The notes: generated by a model from the sequence alone, not told the origin. Shown: positions 7,848 to 16,794, numbered from the stretch's first letter. The stretch: DNA of 64,000 nucleotides from Luteolibacter rhizosphaerae (GCF_025950095.1 NZ_JAPDDR010000013.1:62001-126000); one strand, 5' to 3'. Translations and numbers: made by a program.

Positions 7848-9629
7848 ATGCGGAACTCCGGGGAGGACAAGAAGAAGCGCGATATCAAGGGCGGCCTGGC
7901 ATGGGTGCTCTCCTACGTGCGGCCCTACCGGCATATCTTCATCCCTTCCCTGGTGGCGCTTTTCGTCACGGCGGCGCTCTCGCTGGCATTTCCCTTCTTC
8001 CTGAAGGAGCTGATCGGCGATCCGGCGGATGCTTGGAAGGACGGCAGCATCGACGTGCTGGCCACCCGCAAGAAGGCCGATGAAACGATCCTCTGGCTGG
8101 TGGGCATCCTCGCGGTGCAGGCCTTCATCGCCTACTGGCGGGTGAGGGGCTTCACCCGGGCCGGGGAGGCGGCGCTGAACGACCTGCGGCGCGATCTCTT
8201 CCAGCATCTGCTCAAGCTGCCGATGCCCTTCTTCCAAGACCAGCGCTCCGGCTCGCTGAGCAACCGCATCTCCGCGGATCTCGGCGTGGTGCGGGAGACG
8301 GTGCTGAACACCCTGCCGCAGGCGGCGCGCCATAGCGTGGTGCTGGTCGGCAGCTTGATCGCGATCTTCGTCTTCTCCTGGAAGCTTTCGCTGGTGATGC
8401 TGTGCAGCGTGCCGGTGGTGGTGCTGGCGGTGGCGATCTCCGGGCGCAAGGTGCGCAAGCATTCGCGCGAGGCGCAGGACGCACTGGCCGAGTCCGGCAT
8501 GGTGATGGAGGAAAGCGTGCAGGGGATCGCGGACGTGAAGGCCTTTTCGAACGAGAGCTTCGAGAAGACCCGCTACGATCGCGCGCTCGACCGCTTCTTC
8601 GATGTGACGCTGAAGGGGGCGAATGCCCGTGCGGCCTTCCTCTCCTTCGTGATCTTCGCCATGTTCGGAACGATCGGTGGCGTGGCTTGGTATGGCTCGC
8701 ACATGCTGGCCGGCGGCGGGATCGATCAGAAGGATTTCACCGGCTTCATTCTCTTCAGTGTGTTCGTCGGGGCATCGCTCGGGACCATGCCGGAGATCAT
8801 CTCGCAGTTCCAAGCGATGTCCGGTGCCACCGAGCGCTTGCGCGAGCTGATGGCGGAGCGGTCGGAGCGCAGCGGCCGTCTTTCCGCCGCCAAGCTGGGC
8901 GGTGCGCTGGCTTTCGACAACGTGAGCTTCCGCTATCCCTCGCGGCCGGATGCCCCGGTGCTGCACGAGCTTTCCTTCATCGCGGAGCCGGGCAAGCGCA
9001 TTGCCTTGGTAGGGCCATCGGGCGCAGGCAAGTCGACGGTGTTTTCCTTGATCCTCGGCTTCCACGAGCCGGAGTCGGGTCGTGTCTTGTTCGATGAGAG
9101 CAATGCGGCGGACCTCGAACTCGCTGCCATCCGCAAGCAGATCGCCGTGGTGCCGCAGGAGGTGATGCTCTTCGGCGGATCGATCCGCGAGAACATCGAA
9201 TATGGACGCCCCGGCGCGAGCGCGGAGGACATCGAGGCCGCGGCCAAGCAGGCGAACGCGCATGAGTTCATCTCCAAGCTGCCGGAGGGCTACGACACCT
9301 TGGTCGGCCCGCGTGGCGTGAAGCTCTCCGGCGGTCAGCGCCAGCGCATCGCGATCGCCCGGGCGATCCTCGCCGATCCCCGCATCCTCTTGTTAGATGA
9401 AGCGACCAGCGCGCTTGATACCGAGAGCGAGCGACTGGTGAACGAAGCGCTGGAACGCCTGATGACCGGTCGCACCAGCCTCGTCATCGCGCACCGTCTC
9501 TCGACCGTCCGGGATGCGGACACGATCCTGGTGCTGAACCACGGCAAGCTGGTGGAAAGCGGCACCCACGATCAACTGATCGCGAAGCAAGGCACCTATC
9601 ACCTGCTGGCGGAGACGCAGTTGTTGTGA
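7848..9629 (+). CDS. MsbA-like ABC exporter (fused membrane and ATPase domains)
   Basis: 593 residues from ATG 7848; a TTG 36 bases upstream is in frame. Half-transporter of the type-I exporter fold: six transmembrane helices over about residues 25-320 (WVLSYVRPYRHIFIPSLVAL at the start) and a nucleotide-binding domain from about 350. Visible motifs are Walker A GPSGAGKST (near 390), Q-loop VVPQEVMLF, signature LSGGQRQR, Walker B ILLLDEATSALD and the switch histidine in IAHRLS. It should work as a homodimer in the inner membrane, exporting lipid or another hydrophobic substrate; lipid A-core flipping is possible but not shown. It stands alone between a divergent GH5 gene and the RAYT element. 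Confidence 0.92.
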   Translation: MRNSGEDKKKRDIKGGLAWVLSYVRPYRHIFIPSLVALFVTAALSLAFPFFLKELIGDPADAWKDGSIDVLATRKKADETILWLVGILAVQAFIAYWRVRGFTRAGEAALNDLRRDLFQHLLKLPMPFFQDQRSGSLSNRISADLGVVRETVLNTLPQAARHSVVLVGSLIAIFVFSWKLSLVMLCSVPVVVLAVAISGRKVRKHSREAQDALAESGMVMEESVQGIADVKAFSNESFEKTRYDRALDRFFDVTLKGANARAAFLSFVIFAMFGTIGGVAWYGSHMLAGGGIDQKDFTGFILFSVFVGASLGTMPEIISQFQAMSGATERLRELMAERSERSGRLSAAKLGGALAFDNVSFRYPSRPDAPVLHELSFIAEPGKRIALVGPSGAGKSTVFSLILGFHEPESGRVLFDESNAADLELAAIRKQIAVVPQEVMLFGGSIRENIEYGRPGASAEDIEAAAKQANAHEFISKLPEGYDTLVGPRGVKLSGGQRQRIAIARAILADPRILLLDEATSALDTESERLVNEALERLMTGRTSLVIAHRLSTVRDADTILVLNHGKLVESGTHDQLIAKQGTYHLLAETQLL

Positions 9630-9648
9630 AGAGCCGTCAGCAGGGTAT

Positions 9649-9676
9649 GTAGTCCCGCCTTCAGGCGGACGAAGCC
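9649..9676 (+). repeat. REP element, left copy flanking RAYT
   Basis: GTAG head tetranucleotide followed by TCCCGCCTTCAGGCGGACG, in which CCGCC / GGCGG form a hairpin around TTCA. The copy at 10350-10377 matches it in inverted orientation with two mismatches over 27 bases. GTAG plus palindrome is the classic REP layout recognised by RAYT enzymes. Confidence 0.85.
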
Positions 9677-9736
9677 ACGGGAGGGGCTGTTTCACCAAGA
9701 TTCTTGCAACTGCTCCCCATCCCGGTATCCCGTGGT

Positions 9737-10327
9737 ATGCCCTACCAATGGCGCAAACTCTCTGCTGCGGAGCGGGAGAACCGGCTTGCTCTGAGGAAGC
9801 TCTTAAAGCGTCCATGGCACCGCCCGCCTCACTTCTCTCAAGGGTCTATCCACTATCATTTGTCTTCGGCTTGCTATGAGCACCGGCCTTTCATCGGGAA
9901 CTCGGAGCGACGCATGCATGACTTTTCGGTACTGTTGCTGGAGGCGCTTTCCGTGTCTCCGGTTGCCTGGTGTGTGCTACCGAATCATTACCACCTCTTG
10001 ATCCGCTCCGATGACATCAAGAAGACGGTGAGCGAATTGGGACGACTTCACGGCCGGACATCTTTCCAATGGAACGGGGAGGATGGGCTCAGGGGGCGTC
10101 AGGTATGGCACTCTGCTTCGGACCGCGCGATGCGAAACGAGGAGCACTTCTGGGCGACGGTGAACTACATTCATCATAATCCGGTGAAGCATGGTCATGT
10201 AGGGTCTTGGTGGGATTGGCCCTATTCAAGTGCCCTGGATTTTCTGGAGGCAGAGGGGACGGGGGAAGCCGCGCGGATATGGAGGGACTATCCTGTCTTG
10301 GACTACGGCAAGGGATGGGACGATTGA
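9737..10327 (+). mobile_element. rayT: REP-associated tyrosine transposase (RAYT, Y1 family), domesticated-type single gene
   Basis: 196 residues from ATG 9737; a TTG 33 bases upstream is in frame. The HUH metal-binding motif is HYH (residues 84-86, in LPNHYHLLIR) and the catalytic tyrosine is Y144 in YIHHNPVKHG. SIHYHLSSACYEHRPFIG is the usual first strand of the Y1 fold. RAYTs cut and join single-stranded REP DNA and are IS200/IS605 relatives that do not self-transpose as normal insertion sequences. The gene is framed by inverted REP copies at 9649 and 10350, which makes it a probable active or recently active REP unit. The open reading frame is intact. Confidence 0.92.
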
Positions 10328-10349
10328 GGGCATTGTGAGCAACAAAGGT

Positions 10350-10377
10350 AGCTTCGTCCGACTGAAGGCGGGACTAC
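10350..10377 (-). repeat. REP element, right copy flanking RAYT (inverted)
   Basis: Read on the minus strand it is GTAGTCCCGCCTTCAGTCGG followed by ACGAAGCT. It matches the left copy except for a G-to-T change in the palindrome arm, which weakens the hairpin, and one change near the end. It starts 22 bases after the RAYT stop. Confidence 0.85.
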
Positions 10378-10502
10378 TTACCCTTGAATACCCGCTCACT
10401 CATGAGCTTCGGATTGGAATCCCGGCCTTGTGATGTAATCGCCATTTCCGCCGCGCGCTGCATTCTTGCGCGTCGCGAAGCGACTATTATCCTTCCAGCA
10501 CG

Positions 10503-11501
10503 ATGAAAACTTGGCATTACCACGGCTCCTCCGGTTCCACCGCCACGACTTCTGAAGAAAACCTCGCCGAGCTCGTGGAGAGCGGCGCGATCACACCGCA
10601 GACCTACATGTGGACGCAGGGGATGGGCGGATGGGAACCGGCCGCGAAGGTGCTCCCCGATCTCTTCCAAGGTGCGGGTGCCCCGCCGCCGCTTCCTCCG
10701 GGTGGCGGCCCGCCTTCGCTCGGCGGCAAGCGCTCGCACGAGATCGATTACGAGATCATCGGCGAGTCGATCCAGATGGTGGAGATCGAGCTCGATCCCG
10801 GCGAGACGGTGATCGCGGAAGGCGGCGCGATGAACTACATGGAAGACGGCATCGCCTTCGAGACGAAGATGGGCGACGGCTCCACGCCGGACCAAGGCTT
10901 CATGGGCAAGCTCATGGCCGTCGGCAAGCGCGCGCTGACCGGTGAGTCGCTCTTCATGACCCACTTCACGAACCGCGCGGGCGGCAAGAAGCGTGTCACC
11001 TTTGCCGCACCCTATCCCGGCACGGTGGTGCCGATCGATCTGGCCCAGCAGGGCGGGGAATTGCTTTGCCAAAAGGACGCCTTCCTTTGTGCCGCGCTCG
11101 GTACGCAGATCGGCATCGCCTTCAACCGCAAGCTCGGTGCCGGCCTCTTCGGCGGCGAGGGCTTCATCCTCCAGCGCCTGCAGGGCGATGGCGTGGCCTT
11201 CATCCATGCGGGTGGCACGGTGGTCCGCAAGGAACTGAAGGGTGAGAAGCTCTTCGTGGACACCGGCTGTCTGGTGGGCTTCACCAAGGGCATCAACTAC
11301 GACATCCAACGCGCCGGTAATCTGAAGTCGATGGTCTTCGGCGGCGAGGGTCTCTTCCTCGCCACCCTGCAGGGTCACGGCACCGTCTGGCTGCAGAGCA
11401 TGCCCTTCGCCCGTCTCGCGCAGCGCATCACCGGCATGTATGCCAGCGGCCGCGAGCAAGGCTCGGCCCTCGGCGGACTTGGCAATCTCTTCGGTGACTG
11501 A
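10503..11501 (+). CDS. GYF-domain / AIM24 (TIGR00266) family protein
   Basis: 332 residues. Residues 1-58 form a GYF_2-type domain ([11 protein letters not shown], then ALVESG-like helix and [12 protein letters not shown]), followed by a Pro/Gly linker. From about 78 to the end is an AIM24/TIGR00266 beta-roll ([51 protein letters not shown]). The family is widespread and of unknown biochemical function; mitochondrial AIM24 affects inner-membrane organisation. No signal peptide is seen. The GYF domain suggests binding to a proline-rich partner. The stop overlaps the ATG of the next gene (TGATG), so the two are co-translated. Confidence 0.88.
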   Translation: MKTWHYHGSSGSTATTSEENLAELVESGAITPQTYMWTQGMGGWEPAAKVLPDLFQGAGAPPPLPPGGGPPSLGGKRSHEIDYEIIGESIQMVEIELDPGETVIAEGGAMNYMEDGIAFETKMGDGSTPDQGFMGKLMAVGKRALTGESLFMTHFTNRAGGKKRVTFAAPYPGTVVPIDLAQQGGELLCQKDAFLCAALGTQIGIAFNRKLGAGLFGGEGFILQRLQGDGVAFIHAGGTVVRKELKGEKLFVDTGCLVGFTKGINYDIQRAGNLKSMVFGGEGLFLATLQGHGTVWLQSMPFARLAQRITGMYASGREQGSALGGLGNLFGD

Positions 11502-11917
11502 TGTCCGAGGACGAGGAGATCCAGAGCATCTACGAGTGGATCGATGCGGATGACTACACCACCGCGGAGCTGCTGATCCAGCGGCTCCGCGATCAAGGGT
11601 GTACCCGCTGCGAGCTCAGCTTGTTCGAGGCGATCTGCACCTACGAAAAGAAGGATGATGCCGGGTGCCTGCGCTTGCTCGCGGAGTTCTTGCGGGAGGC
11701 GCCGGGCCATCCGAAGCGCAGCTACGCCATCTTCACCGCCGCGATCTGCTTGGTGAATCTTGGTCTGGAGAGAAGGGCGCTCGACTTGCTGAGGAGCCTG
11801 CCTTCTTCCTATCCGGATCGAGGTGCCGAGCTAAAGAATGTTCGTGCCGTGCTCGCCAAGCGGCGGGCGGCCCGGGTGCACGCGGATGCGATCCAGGCGC
11901 TGCTCGAGGGCGACTGA
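11501..11917 (+). CDS. TPR-like helical protein of unknown function
   Basis: 138 residues, all helical in appearance, with repeats resembling tetratricopeptides (IDADDYTTAELLIQRLRDQG, LFEAICTYEKKDDAGCLRLL, AICLVNLGLERRALDLLRSL). No signal peptide or catalytic motif. It shares one base with the AIM24-type gene upstream, so it is probably made together with it and may be a partner. It ends next to the convergent cytidine deaminase stop. Confidence 0.75.
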   Translation: MSEDEEIQSIYEWIDADDYTTAELLIQRLRDQGCTRCELSLFEAICTYEKKDDAGCLRLLAEFLREAPGHPKRSYAIFTAAICLVNLGLERRALDLLRSLPSSYPDRGAELKNVRAVLAKRRAARVHADAIQALLEGD

Positions 11918-11918
11918 T

Positions 11919-12305
11919 CTACTCCGGCAGCAGCTCACCCAGAGACGCGACCCTGCCGCCTTCTAACAGGACGCGGGCCTGCCGGTTGCGGGGATCGATC
12001 TGGGTGAGGAACTCGCGGCAGCGACCGCAGGGCGCCAAGATGCGATCCTCCGCCACCGCGACCACGGTCTCGATCTGTGTCTCGCCCGCCTTGATCATCT
12101 CCGCGGCGGCGGCGTGCTCGGCGCAGAAGCCCATGCCGCAACTTACGTGGATGCAGATCCCGGTGTAGATATTGCCGAGAGGAGTGCGGATGGCTGCGGC
12201 GACACTGGCGGCATCCCAGTCCGGGCGGCCCAGCGTGATTGGGCGGACCAAGCTGCGGGCGGTGGCGAGGAGTTCCTGATCAGCCCGCTGCGTCCGGTAT
12301 TCCAT
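11919..12305 (-). CDS. Cytidine deaminase family protein
   Basis: 128 residues. Zinc and proton-shuttle motif CAEHAA (the C-[AH]-E signature) and the second zinc motif PCGRCREFL are both intact, with TGICIHVSCGMGF preceding them as in short tetrameric cytidine deaminases. The expected reaction is hydrolytic deamination of cytidine/deoxycytidine to uridine/deoxyuridine in the cytoplasm (pyrimidine salvage). Some members of this branch act on other cytosine nucleosides, so cdd is not assigned as a symbol. It lies at the end of a minus-strand run of four genes. Confidence 0.88.
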   Translation of the reverse strand: MEYRTQRADQELLATARSLVRPITLGRPDWDAASVAAAIRTPLGNIYTGICIHVSCGMGFCAEHAAAAEMIKAGETQIETVVAVAEDRILAPCGRCREFLTQIDPRNRQARVLLEGGRVASLGELLPE

Positions 12306-12308
12306 GTC

Positions 12309-12692
12309 TCAGCGAACCATAAAGATATTGAAGTAAAAGATCAACGAGGGAAGCACCGCAAGAAGGCCCAGAAGGGCAACGGGCAGTGGTCGGCTACCCA
12401 CAGCGGGAACGATGGTGAAGCCGGGCAAGAGAGGTGCGACGAGTAGCAAGTAAGGTAGCCATGGCGGTGGGGTGGGAGTCCCCGGGGGAACCGGGCTTGC
12501 GCCGCTGTAGGAGACCACAAAAAGTTCCATCGCTGTGACATAGGTAATGACAATGCCTAGCATGAATGCTGCGACCGCATAAGGTGCGAGGAAACGGTGG
12601 GCCGTAGGAGCAGTGCCCACGCGGGCGATTCGATAGGCAGCCGCGCCGGTCAGGGTAAGACAGGCGAGAATGTGGATATAGACGAGGAACAT
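12309..12692 (-). CDS. Small integral membrane protein of unknown function
   Basis: 127 residues from ATG 12692, chosen because a longer in-frame start would overlap the isochorismate synthase gene and adds non-hydrophobic sequence. Four hydrophobic helices are visible (MFLVYIHILACLTLTGAAAY; FLAPYAVAAFMLGIVITYVT; YLLLVAPLLPGFTIVPAV; PVALLGLLAVLPSLIFYFN) with a Pro-rich loop between helices 2 and 3. No family recognised. It lies 3 bases from the cytidine deaminase start and 26 bases from the upstream gene, so it is likely in one transcript. Confidence 0.7.
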   Translation of the reverse strand: MFLVYIHILACLTLTGAAAYRIARVGTAPTAHRFLAPYAVAAFMLGIVITYVTAMELFVVSYSGASPVPPGTPTPPPWLPYLLLVAPLLPGFTIVPAVGSRPLPVALLGLLAVLPSLIFYFNIFMVR

Positions 12693-12718
12693 GCCGGTGC
12701 GTGTTTGCTCCAAGCCGA

Positions 12719-13714
12719 TCACCAGCCGAATCGCGCCTTCACCGCTTCCCGCTTGAGCCGCAGCTCGCGCCATTCATTCACCAGACGGCTCGCCTCGATC
12801 ACGCCGCAGCCGGCGGGCAGGCGGATTTGGCGGCCGCTCCACCACACGCCGCGGATCGCGACGATGGCGTGGAACTCGCCTTCCACCATCGCACCGAAGG
12901 GCGCGCCGAATCCTTCCGGCGTTCCGAGCCGGCGACGCCATGCGATCAACTGCTCCATCGTCTCCGGCGTGCGTGGCAGCGGGCCCAGCGCCGGGGTAGG
13001 ATGCAGGCGCCGGATCAGCGAAACGGGATTCTCTGCTTGGTAGAGATCCACCTCGATGGGCGTGTGGAAGTGGACGATCGAGCGCAGCTCCATGATTCCC
13101 CGCGCGCCACGTCGCACCCGGCCGATATCGCCGAGCTTCGCGACCAGCGACTGTGCCACGTACTCATGTTCGCGGATCTCTTTCTCGTCTACCGCCAGCA
13201 CGTCCCGCTCCTCCGTGCGTGCCGTCCCGGCCAGCGCCATCGTTTTGAGCACATTGCCGGTCAGGGAAAAGAGCCGCTCGGGAGAGGCCCCGGCGAAGCC
13301 CGTGCTGCCATCCGTGTAGCCGTAACCCAGAAGCGGTTCGCTCGATGCCGCCGCGGCGGCGAGCAGGATGCTACCCGGGTCCGCCGCCATCAGTCCTCGC
13401 TCCACCGCCACCGGCACGGTCTTCTCGAAGATGCCGGCACGGATCGCCGCGCTGACTTCCTGGAAGACGGTCGCGAAGGCCGAGGCATCCGGTGCATCCC
13501 ACACGCAATCCGGGATCGCGGGCAGCGGGCTGGCACTCCGCTCCACCAGTTCCCAGCGCTCCGGGATGTGCCAGGGCTCCTCCGCGGTCAGCCCGAAATC
13601 ATTCCGGTAAAATGCGGTGGCTCCCGCTGGTACGACATTCGTCGTACGAAAGGGCCCGTAGCCGCGCAGCGTGCGACCGCCCGGTAGATCGAGAAATGCA
13701 ATCGCCTCGCTCAC
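12719..13714 (-). CDS. menF: Isochorismate synthase-like chorismate-binding enzyme
   Basis: 331 residues, the length of the catalytic chorismate-binding domain alone. Conserved stretches are GASPERLFSL, TMALAGTART, DEKEIREHEYVAQSL, HFHTPIEVDL, LHPTPALGPLPRTPE and the end RLPAGCGVIEASRLVNEWRE. The combination LHPTPA with a short LxxTPE segment is closest to isochorismate synthases (MenF/EntC), which turn chorismate into isochorismate for menaquinone or siderophores; anthranilate and aminodeoxychorismate synthases differ here. No other men genes are in the window, so the pathway is not proven. It overlaps the upstream gene by 4 bases. Confidence 0.8.
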   Translation of the reverse strand: MSEAIAFLDLPGGRTLRGYGPFRTTNVVPAGATAFYRNDFGLTAEEPWHIPERWELVERSASPLPAIPDCVWDAPDASAFATVFQEVSAAIRAGIFEKTVPVAVERGLMAADPGSILLAAAAASSEPLLGYGYTDGSTGFAGASPERLFSLTGNVLKTMALAGTARTEERDVLAVDEKEIREHEYVAQSLVAKLGDIGRVRRGARGIMELRSIVHFHTPIEVDLYQAENPVSLIRRLHPTPALGPLPRTPETMEQLIAWRRRLGTPEGFGAPFGAMVEGEFHAIVAIRGVWWSGRQIRLPAGCGVIEASRLVNEWRELRLKREAVKARFGW

Positions 13715-14148
13715 GCTCCGGTTCCTCCTGTCTTCATCCGGTCCATTTCCGCGCTCATGGCGGAGACGAGTTCCTCCAGCTCCTTCGCCCGCTCCTGCAC
13801 GCGGGCAGCACGCTGGCCATGGATCGCGAAACCGATCGCAAAGAGAATGATGCCGCAGGGAATGAGCACCCCCGAGATCCCCAGCATCACCGAAACCGAA
13901 GTAGAAAATGAGGGAGCGGAAGCGCCCCGGCTTCCCATGGAGTCAAAAAGCATGAACATGCTGAGCGAGTAGGCGATGGGGCCTACGGTATTGAGAGCCG
14001 TACCAATCGCCATCAGCCACCACGGCGCGCCACGGCGGGTGCGCCACATCCCGGCCAGGCCGATCCAGAAACACGACATCAGTCCCAGGAAGAGGACGAT
14101 GGAAACGATCGAGAGCCAACTGGATGCAGTGGACATGAGCCGATCCAA
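13711..14148 (-). CDS. Four-helix membrane protein with C-terminal coiled coil, unknown function
   Basis: 145 residues. Hydrophobic stretches near 13-33 (IVSIVLFLGLMSCFWIGLAG), 43-66 (WWLMAIGTALNTVGPIAYSL) and 86-108 (VMLGISGVLIPCGIILFAIG) are followed by a charged helix QERAKELEELVSAMSAEMDRM that may form a coiled coil. ATG 14148 or ATG 14136 could start it. The stop overlaps the isochorismate-synthase-like start (ATGA), which implies co-expression. No family assigned. Confidence 0.65.
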   Translation of the reverse strand: MDRLMSTASSWLSIVSIVLFLGLMSCFWIGLAGMWRTRRGAPWWLMAIGTALNTVGPIAYSLSMFMLFDSMGSRGASAPSFSTSVSVMLGISGVLIPCGIILFAIGFAIHGQRAARVQERAKELEELVSAMSAEMDRMKTGGTGA

Positions 14149-14354
14149 TCCGCGAGGGCCGCAATCGTCAATCGCAGCGGACCTGCTATGATCGGAGCGT
14201 CAAAATGGCGGCAAAATACCTCTTTCAGGAATGACAGGAAATTGGCGCCCTGCGCAGCTTTTGGCTCGACTTCCCGGCACCTTGGTTTTGTCATGGCAAA
14301 CAGGTTTCCCCAAGAAGCCTGCAAACCCAGCCTCCCACTTCAAACCCAAACCCA

Positions 14355-14660
14355 ATGACGGCCCGGCAGCAGCTCGTGTCCTGCGGTGTGTCGTGTGTTC
14401 TAGCTCTCTCCGGCTCCGCCTTCGCGGCGGTAGCCCTGTGCGATGAGAGCGGCAGCACCGGCGGAAACCGCCCGCTCGGTCGTCTCGAGGAGGCAACGGA
14501 TTTCACCACGCAGAGTCTCGCCGCCGAAGGCGCGGAGACGGATCTGCGGGTCACCCGCGTGGATCGCGTCCCCGGCATGCTCACGGCAGTGCCGGAGCCG
14601 GCGGCGATCCTGATCGGGAGTATCGGTTTGCTGGCATTGGTCCGCCGGCGAAGGGGATGA
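14355..14660 (+). CDS. Small PEP-CTERM sorting-domain protein
   Basis: 101 residues. N-terminal signal peptide (VSCGVSCVLALSGSAFA), a short polar middle of about 50 residues, and a textbook PEP-CTERM anchor AVPEPAAILIGSIGLLALV ending in RRRRG. PEP-CTERM proteins are exported, then cleaved by an exosortase and attached to the surface or to exopolysaccharide. The mature chain would be only about 55 residues, too small for a typical enzyme; it could be a remnant of a longer protein. A strong terminator follows directly. Confidence 0.7.
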   Translation: MTARQQLVSCGVSCVLALSGSAFAAVALCDESGSTGGNRPLGRLEEATDFTTQSLAAEGAETDLRVTRVDRVPGMLTAVPEPAAILIGSIGLLALVRRRRG

Positions 14661-14675
14661 CGGGTTCTGTCCCCG

Positions 14676-14714
14676 GAGCCGCGCTTCCGCAAGGGAGCGC
14701 GGCTTTTCCTTTTT
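14676..14714 (+). terminator. Rho-independent terminator after small PEP-CTERM gene
   Basis: Stem AGCCGCGCT (14677-14685) / AGCGCGGCT (14696-14704) followed by TTTTCCTTTTTT, 16 bases past the stop. Confidence 0.85.
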
Positions 14715-14796
14715 CGGTGGGGAGGGTCTTGGTCTGTGATCTGCAATGCACGGTTGCCCGGGCCCGTAGAGCTCGGGCACAGTGCGAGCGTTCCCC

Positions 14797-16431
14797 ATGA
14801 TGCGATTCCTTCTTCCTCTCCTCTCCGCGGCGGTGCTGGCTGCTCCTGCCCGCGCCGTCGAGCCTGCGGGCCTGCTGGCGAACGGCGACTTCGAGACCCT
14901 GACCGAGCGCGGCAATGCGGCCGGTTGGCCGGTCACGGCGGATATCACGCTGGAGAAGGAAGGCACGAACCACTTCATGCGCCTCAAGTGCCTGCGCCCC
15001 TTCTCGAAGGTCATGGTCCACCGCGAAGTGGCGGTGGAGCCGGGCATGGAAGCCTTCGCCCTCAACTACAAGGTGCGCCATCAGGACATCAAGCGCGGCA
15101 AGGAGAACTGGCATGACGGCCGCATCATGATGAACTTCAAGAGCGCCGCGCTCCAGCAGGTGGACCCCTCACCGAAGCATCCGTCTTTCAGCGGCACGCA
15201 GAAGGACTGGCAGGAGCGCTCGCAGCAATTCCGCGTCCCGCCCGGCGCCAAGAAGCTGGAGATGATTTTCACCCTCTTCGAGCCCGAGAGCGGCAGTCTC
15301 GACCTCGATGACATCAAGCTGGTGAAGATCCCGCTCGCGGAGATCGAGAAGGCCGAGGCGGACGCGAAGAAGAAGGAGCAAGAGCGCATCGCGGCGCTGC
15401 CGAAACCGAAGGCCCAGGTGCCGGTGCCCGCAGCCGACAAACTGCCGAAGCCGCTCAAGGTTGCTGGCAACCGCCTCGTCACGCCGGATGGCAAGGAAGT
15501 GTGGCTCCAAGGTCTGGCAATCCCGAGCATGGAGTGGTCCGCCGGTGGCGAAAACATCCTGAAGTCGATCGAAGTCGGCATCGGCCAGTGGAAGGCGAAC
15601 TGCATCCGCCTCTGCCTCGGCGAGAAGTTCTGGGCAGGCAGCGGGCCCTATCAGAAGGACGGCGGCATGGCCTATCGCCAGCTCGTGGAGGATGCGGTGA
15701 ATGCCGTGGCGGGGAAGGGTGCTTACATCGTGCTGGACTTGCACGCCTATCGCGCGCCGCAGCAGATCCATGCGGAGTTCTGGAAGGATGTCGCCACCCG
15801 CTACAAGGATCACCCCGCGGTGATCTTCGAGCTCATGAACGAGCCGCACGATATCCCTTGGGAAGTCTGGCAGAAGGGTGGCCCGGTGACCGACAAGAAG
15901 AAGGGCGGCGATGCCCTGGCGGAGAACCAGCAGGAGCTGGTGAGCTTCCAATCGATCGGCATGCAGGGCTTGGTCGATGTGATCCGCGCCACCGGTGCGA
16001 AGAACCTGATCATCGCGGGCGGCCTGGACTGGGGCTACGACCTCTCCGGGGTGCTCGCCGGGCATGCGCTGGAGGACAAGGTCGGGAACGGCATCATGTA
16101 TTCCAGCCACGTCTATCCGTGGAAGAGCGATTGGCAGGGCAAGTTCCTCGCCATCGCGGAGAAGTATCCCATCTTCGTCGGCGAGGTCGGCGCGGATACC
16201 CAACGGATGGAGTTCATCCCGCCCGAGCGGCATGAAGATCCCGCCACCTGGGTGCCGGACATGCTGGGGGTGATCCAGAAGCATCGCCTGAACTGGACGG
16301 CCTGGAGCTTCCACCCGAAGGCCACCCCGCGGGTCCTGTTAGATTGGGACTACACCCCGACTCCCTTTTGGGGCGTACCGGTCAAGCAGGCCTTGGCCGG
16401 GGAGAAGTTCGAGACCAAGCGGCTGCGGTGA
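14797..16431 (+). CDS. Glycoside hydrolase family 5 enzyme with N-terminal CBM-like domain
   Basis: 544 residues from ATG 14797; ATG 14800 and GTG 14782 are alternatives. Signal peptide MMRFLLPLLSAAVLAAPARA. Residues about 22-180 look like a carbohydrate-binding jelly roll (LLANGDFETLTERGNAAGW ... GSLDLDDIKLVKI), then a Lys/Glu-rich helical linker. The GH5 barrel runs from about 220 (VTPDGKEVWLQGLAIPSMEW) to the end. Catalytic acid/base E349 in FELMNEPHD and nucleophile E463 in FVGEVGAD; VLDLHAYRAP and the aromatic TAWSFHPKATP also fit. Secreted endo-beta-glucanase/mannanase-type activity is expected. It is only distantly related to the GH5 enzyme at 6087. Confidence 0.9.
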   Translation: MMRFLLPLLSAAVLAAPARAVEPAGLLANGDFETLTERGNAAGWPVTADITLEKEGTNHFMRLKCLRPFSKVMVHREVAVEPGMEAFALNYKVRHQDIKRGKENWHDGRIMMNFKSAALQQVDPSPKHPSFSGTQKDWQERSQQFRVPPGAKKLEMIFTLFEPESGSLDLDDIKLVKIPLAEIEKAEADAKKKEQERIAALPKPKAQVPVPAADKLPKPLKVAGNRLVTPDGKEVWLQGLAIPSMEWSAGGENILKSIEVGIGQWKANCIRLCLGEKFWAGSGPYQKDGGMAYRQLVEDAVNAVAGKGAYIVLDLHAYRAPQQIHAEFWKDVATRYKDHPAVIFELMNEPHDIPWEVWQKGGPVTDKKKGGDALAENQQELVSFQSIGMQGLVDVIRATGAKNLIIAGGLDWGYDLSGVLAGHALEDKVGNGIMYSSHVYPWKSDWQGKFLAIAEKYPIFVGEVGADTQRMEFIPPERHEDPATWVPDMLGVIQKHRLNWTAWSFHPKATPRVLLDWDYTPTPFWGVPVKQALAGEKFETKRLR

Positions 16432-16483
16432 GCAGCGCCGGGGACAGGAATATTCTCAGCGATCGGGATGGTTCATCCGCGGG

Positions 16484-16708
16484 CTAGAGTTGCCCCCAGA
16501 CCTGGTCCTCATGGGCCATGCGGGCGGCCTTGTCGGGATCGGCGCCACGGCTCTCGTATTCACTGGCGCGGCGATTCTCGCGGCGGTTCTCGACCGCGCT
16601 TCCGACCGGATCCCAGTCCCACGTCCAGCCGCCTCCGAGATCCCCGCCGCAGCAGGTCAGAAGAAGCGTGCCGGATACGGCGGTCAGTTTTTTCGCGAGC
16701 TGTTTCAT
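16484..16708 (-). CDS. Small lipoprotein (74 aa), unknown function
   Basis: MKQLAKKLTAVSGTLLLTCC shows a lipoprotein signal peptide with lipobox LLTC, giving a mature peptide of about 55 residues starting CGGDLGGGWTWDWDP. The rest is charged (ENRRENRRASEYESRG) with no recognisable domain. Its stop lies 52 bases beyond the convergent GH5 stop. Confidence 0.6.
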   Translation of the reverse strand: MKQLAKKLTAVSGTLLLTCCGGDLGGGWTWDWDPVGSAVENRRENRRASEYESRGADPDKAARMAHEDQVWGQL

Positions 16709-16794
16709 GGTAAGGCGGGGTTATGGGAGATTTCGTGAATTTGTCCTGCGATCTCTGTTAGGTGTAAGGCGAAGATGTCACCTGGATCAGGAGC

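Noticed and set aside
7770-9263. 497-residue minus-strand frame
   Set aside because: Antisense to the ABC exporter with Walker motifs; no family-like sequence.
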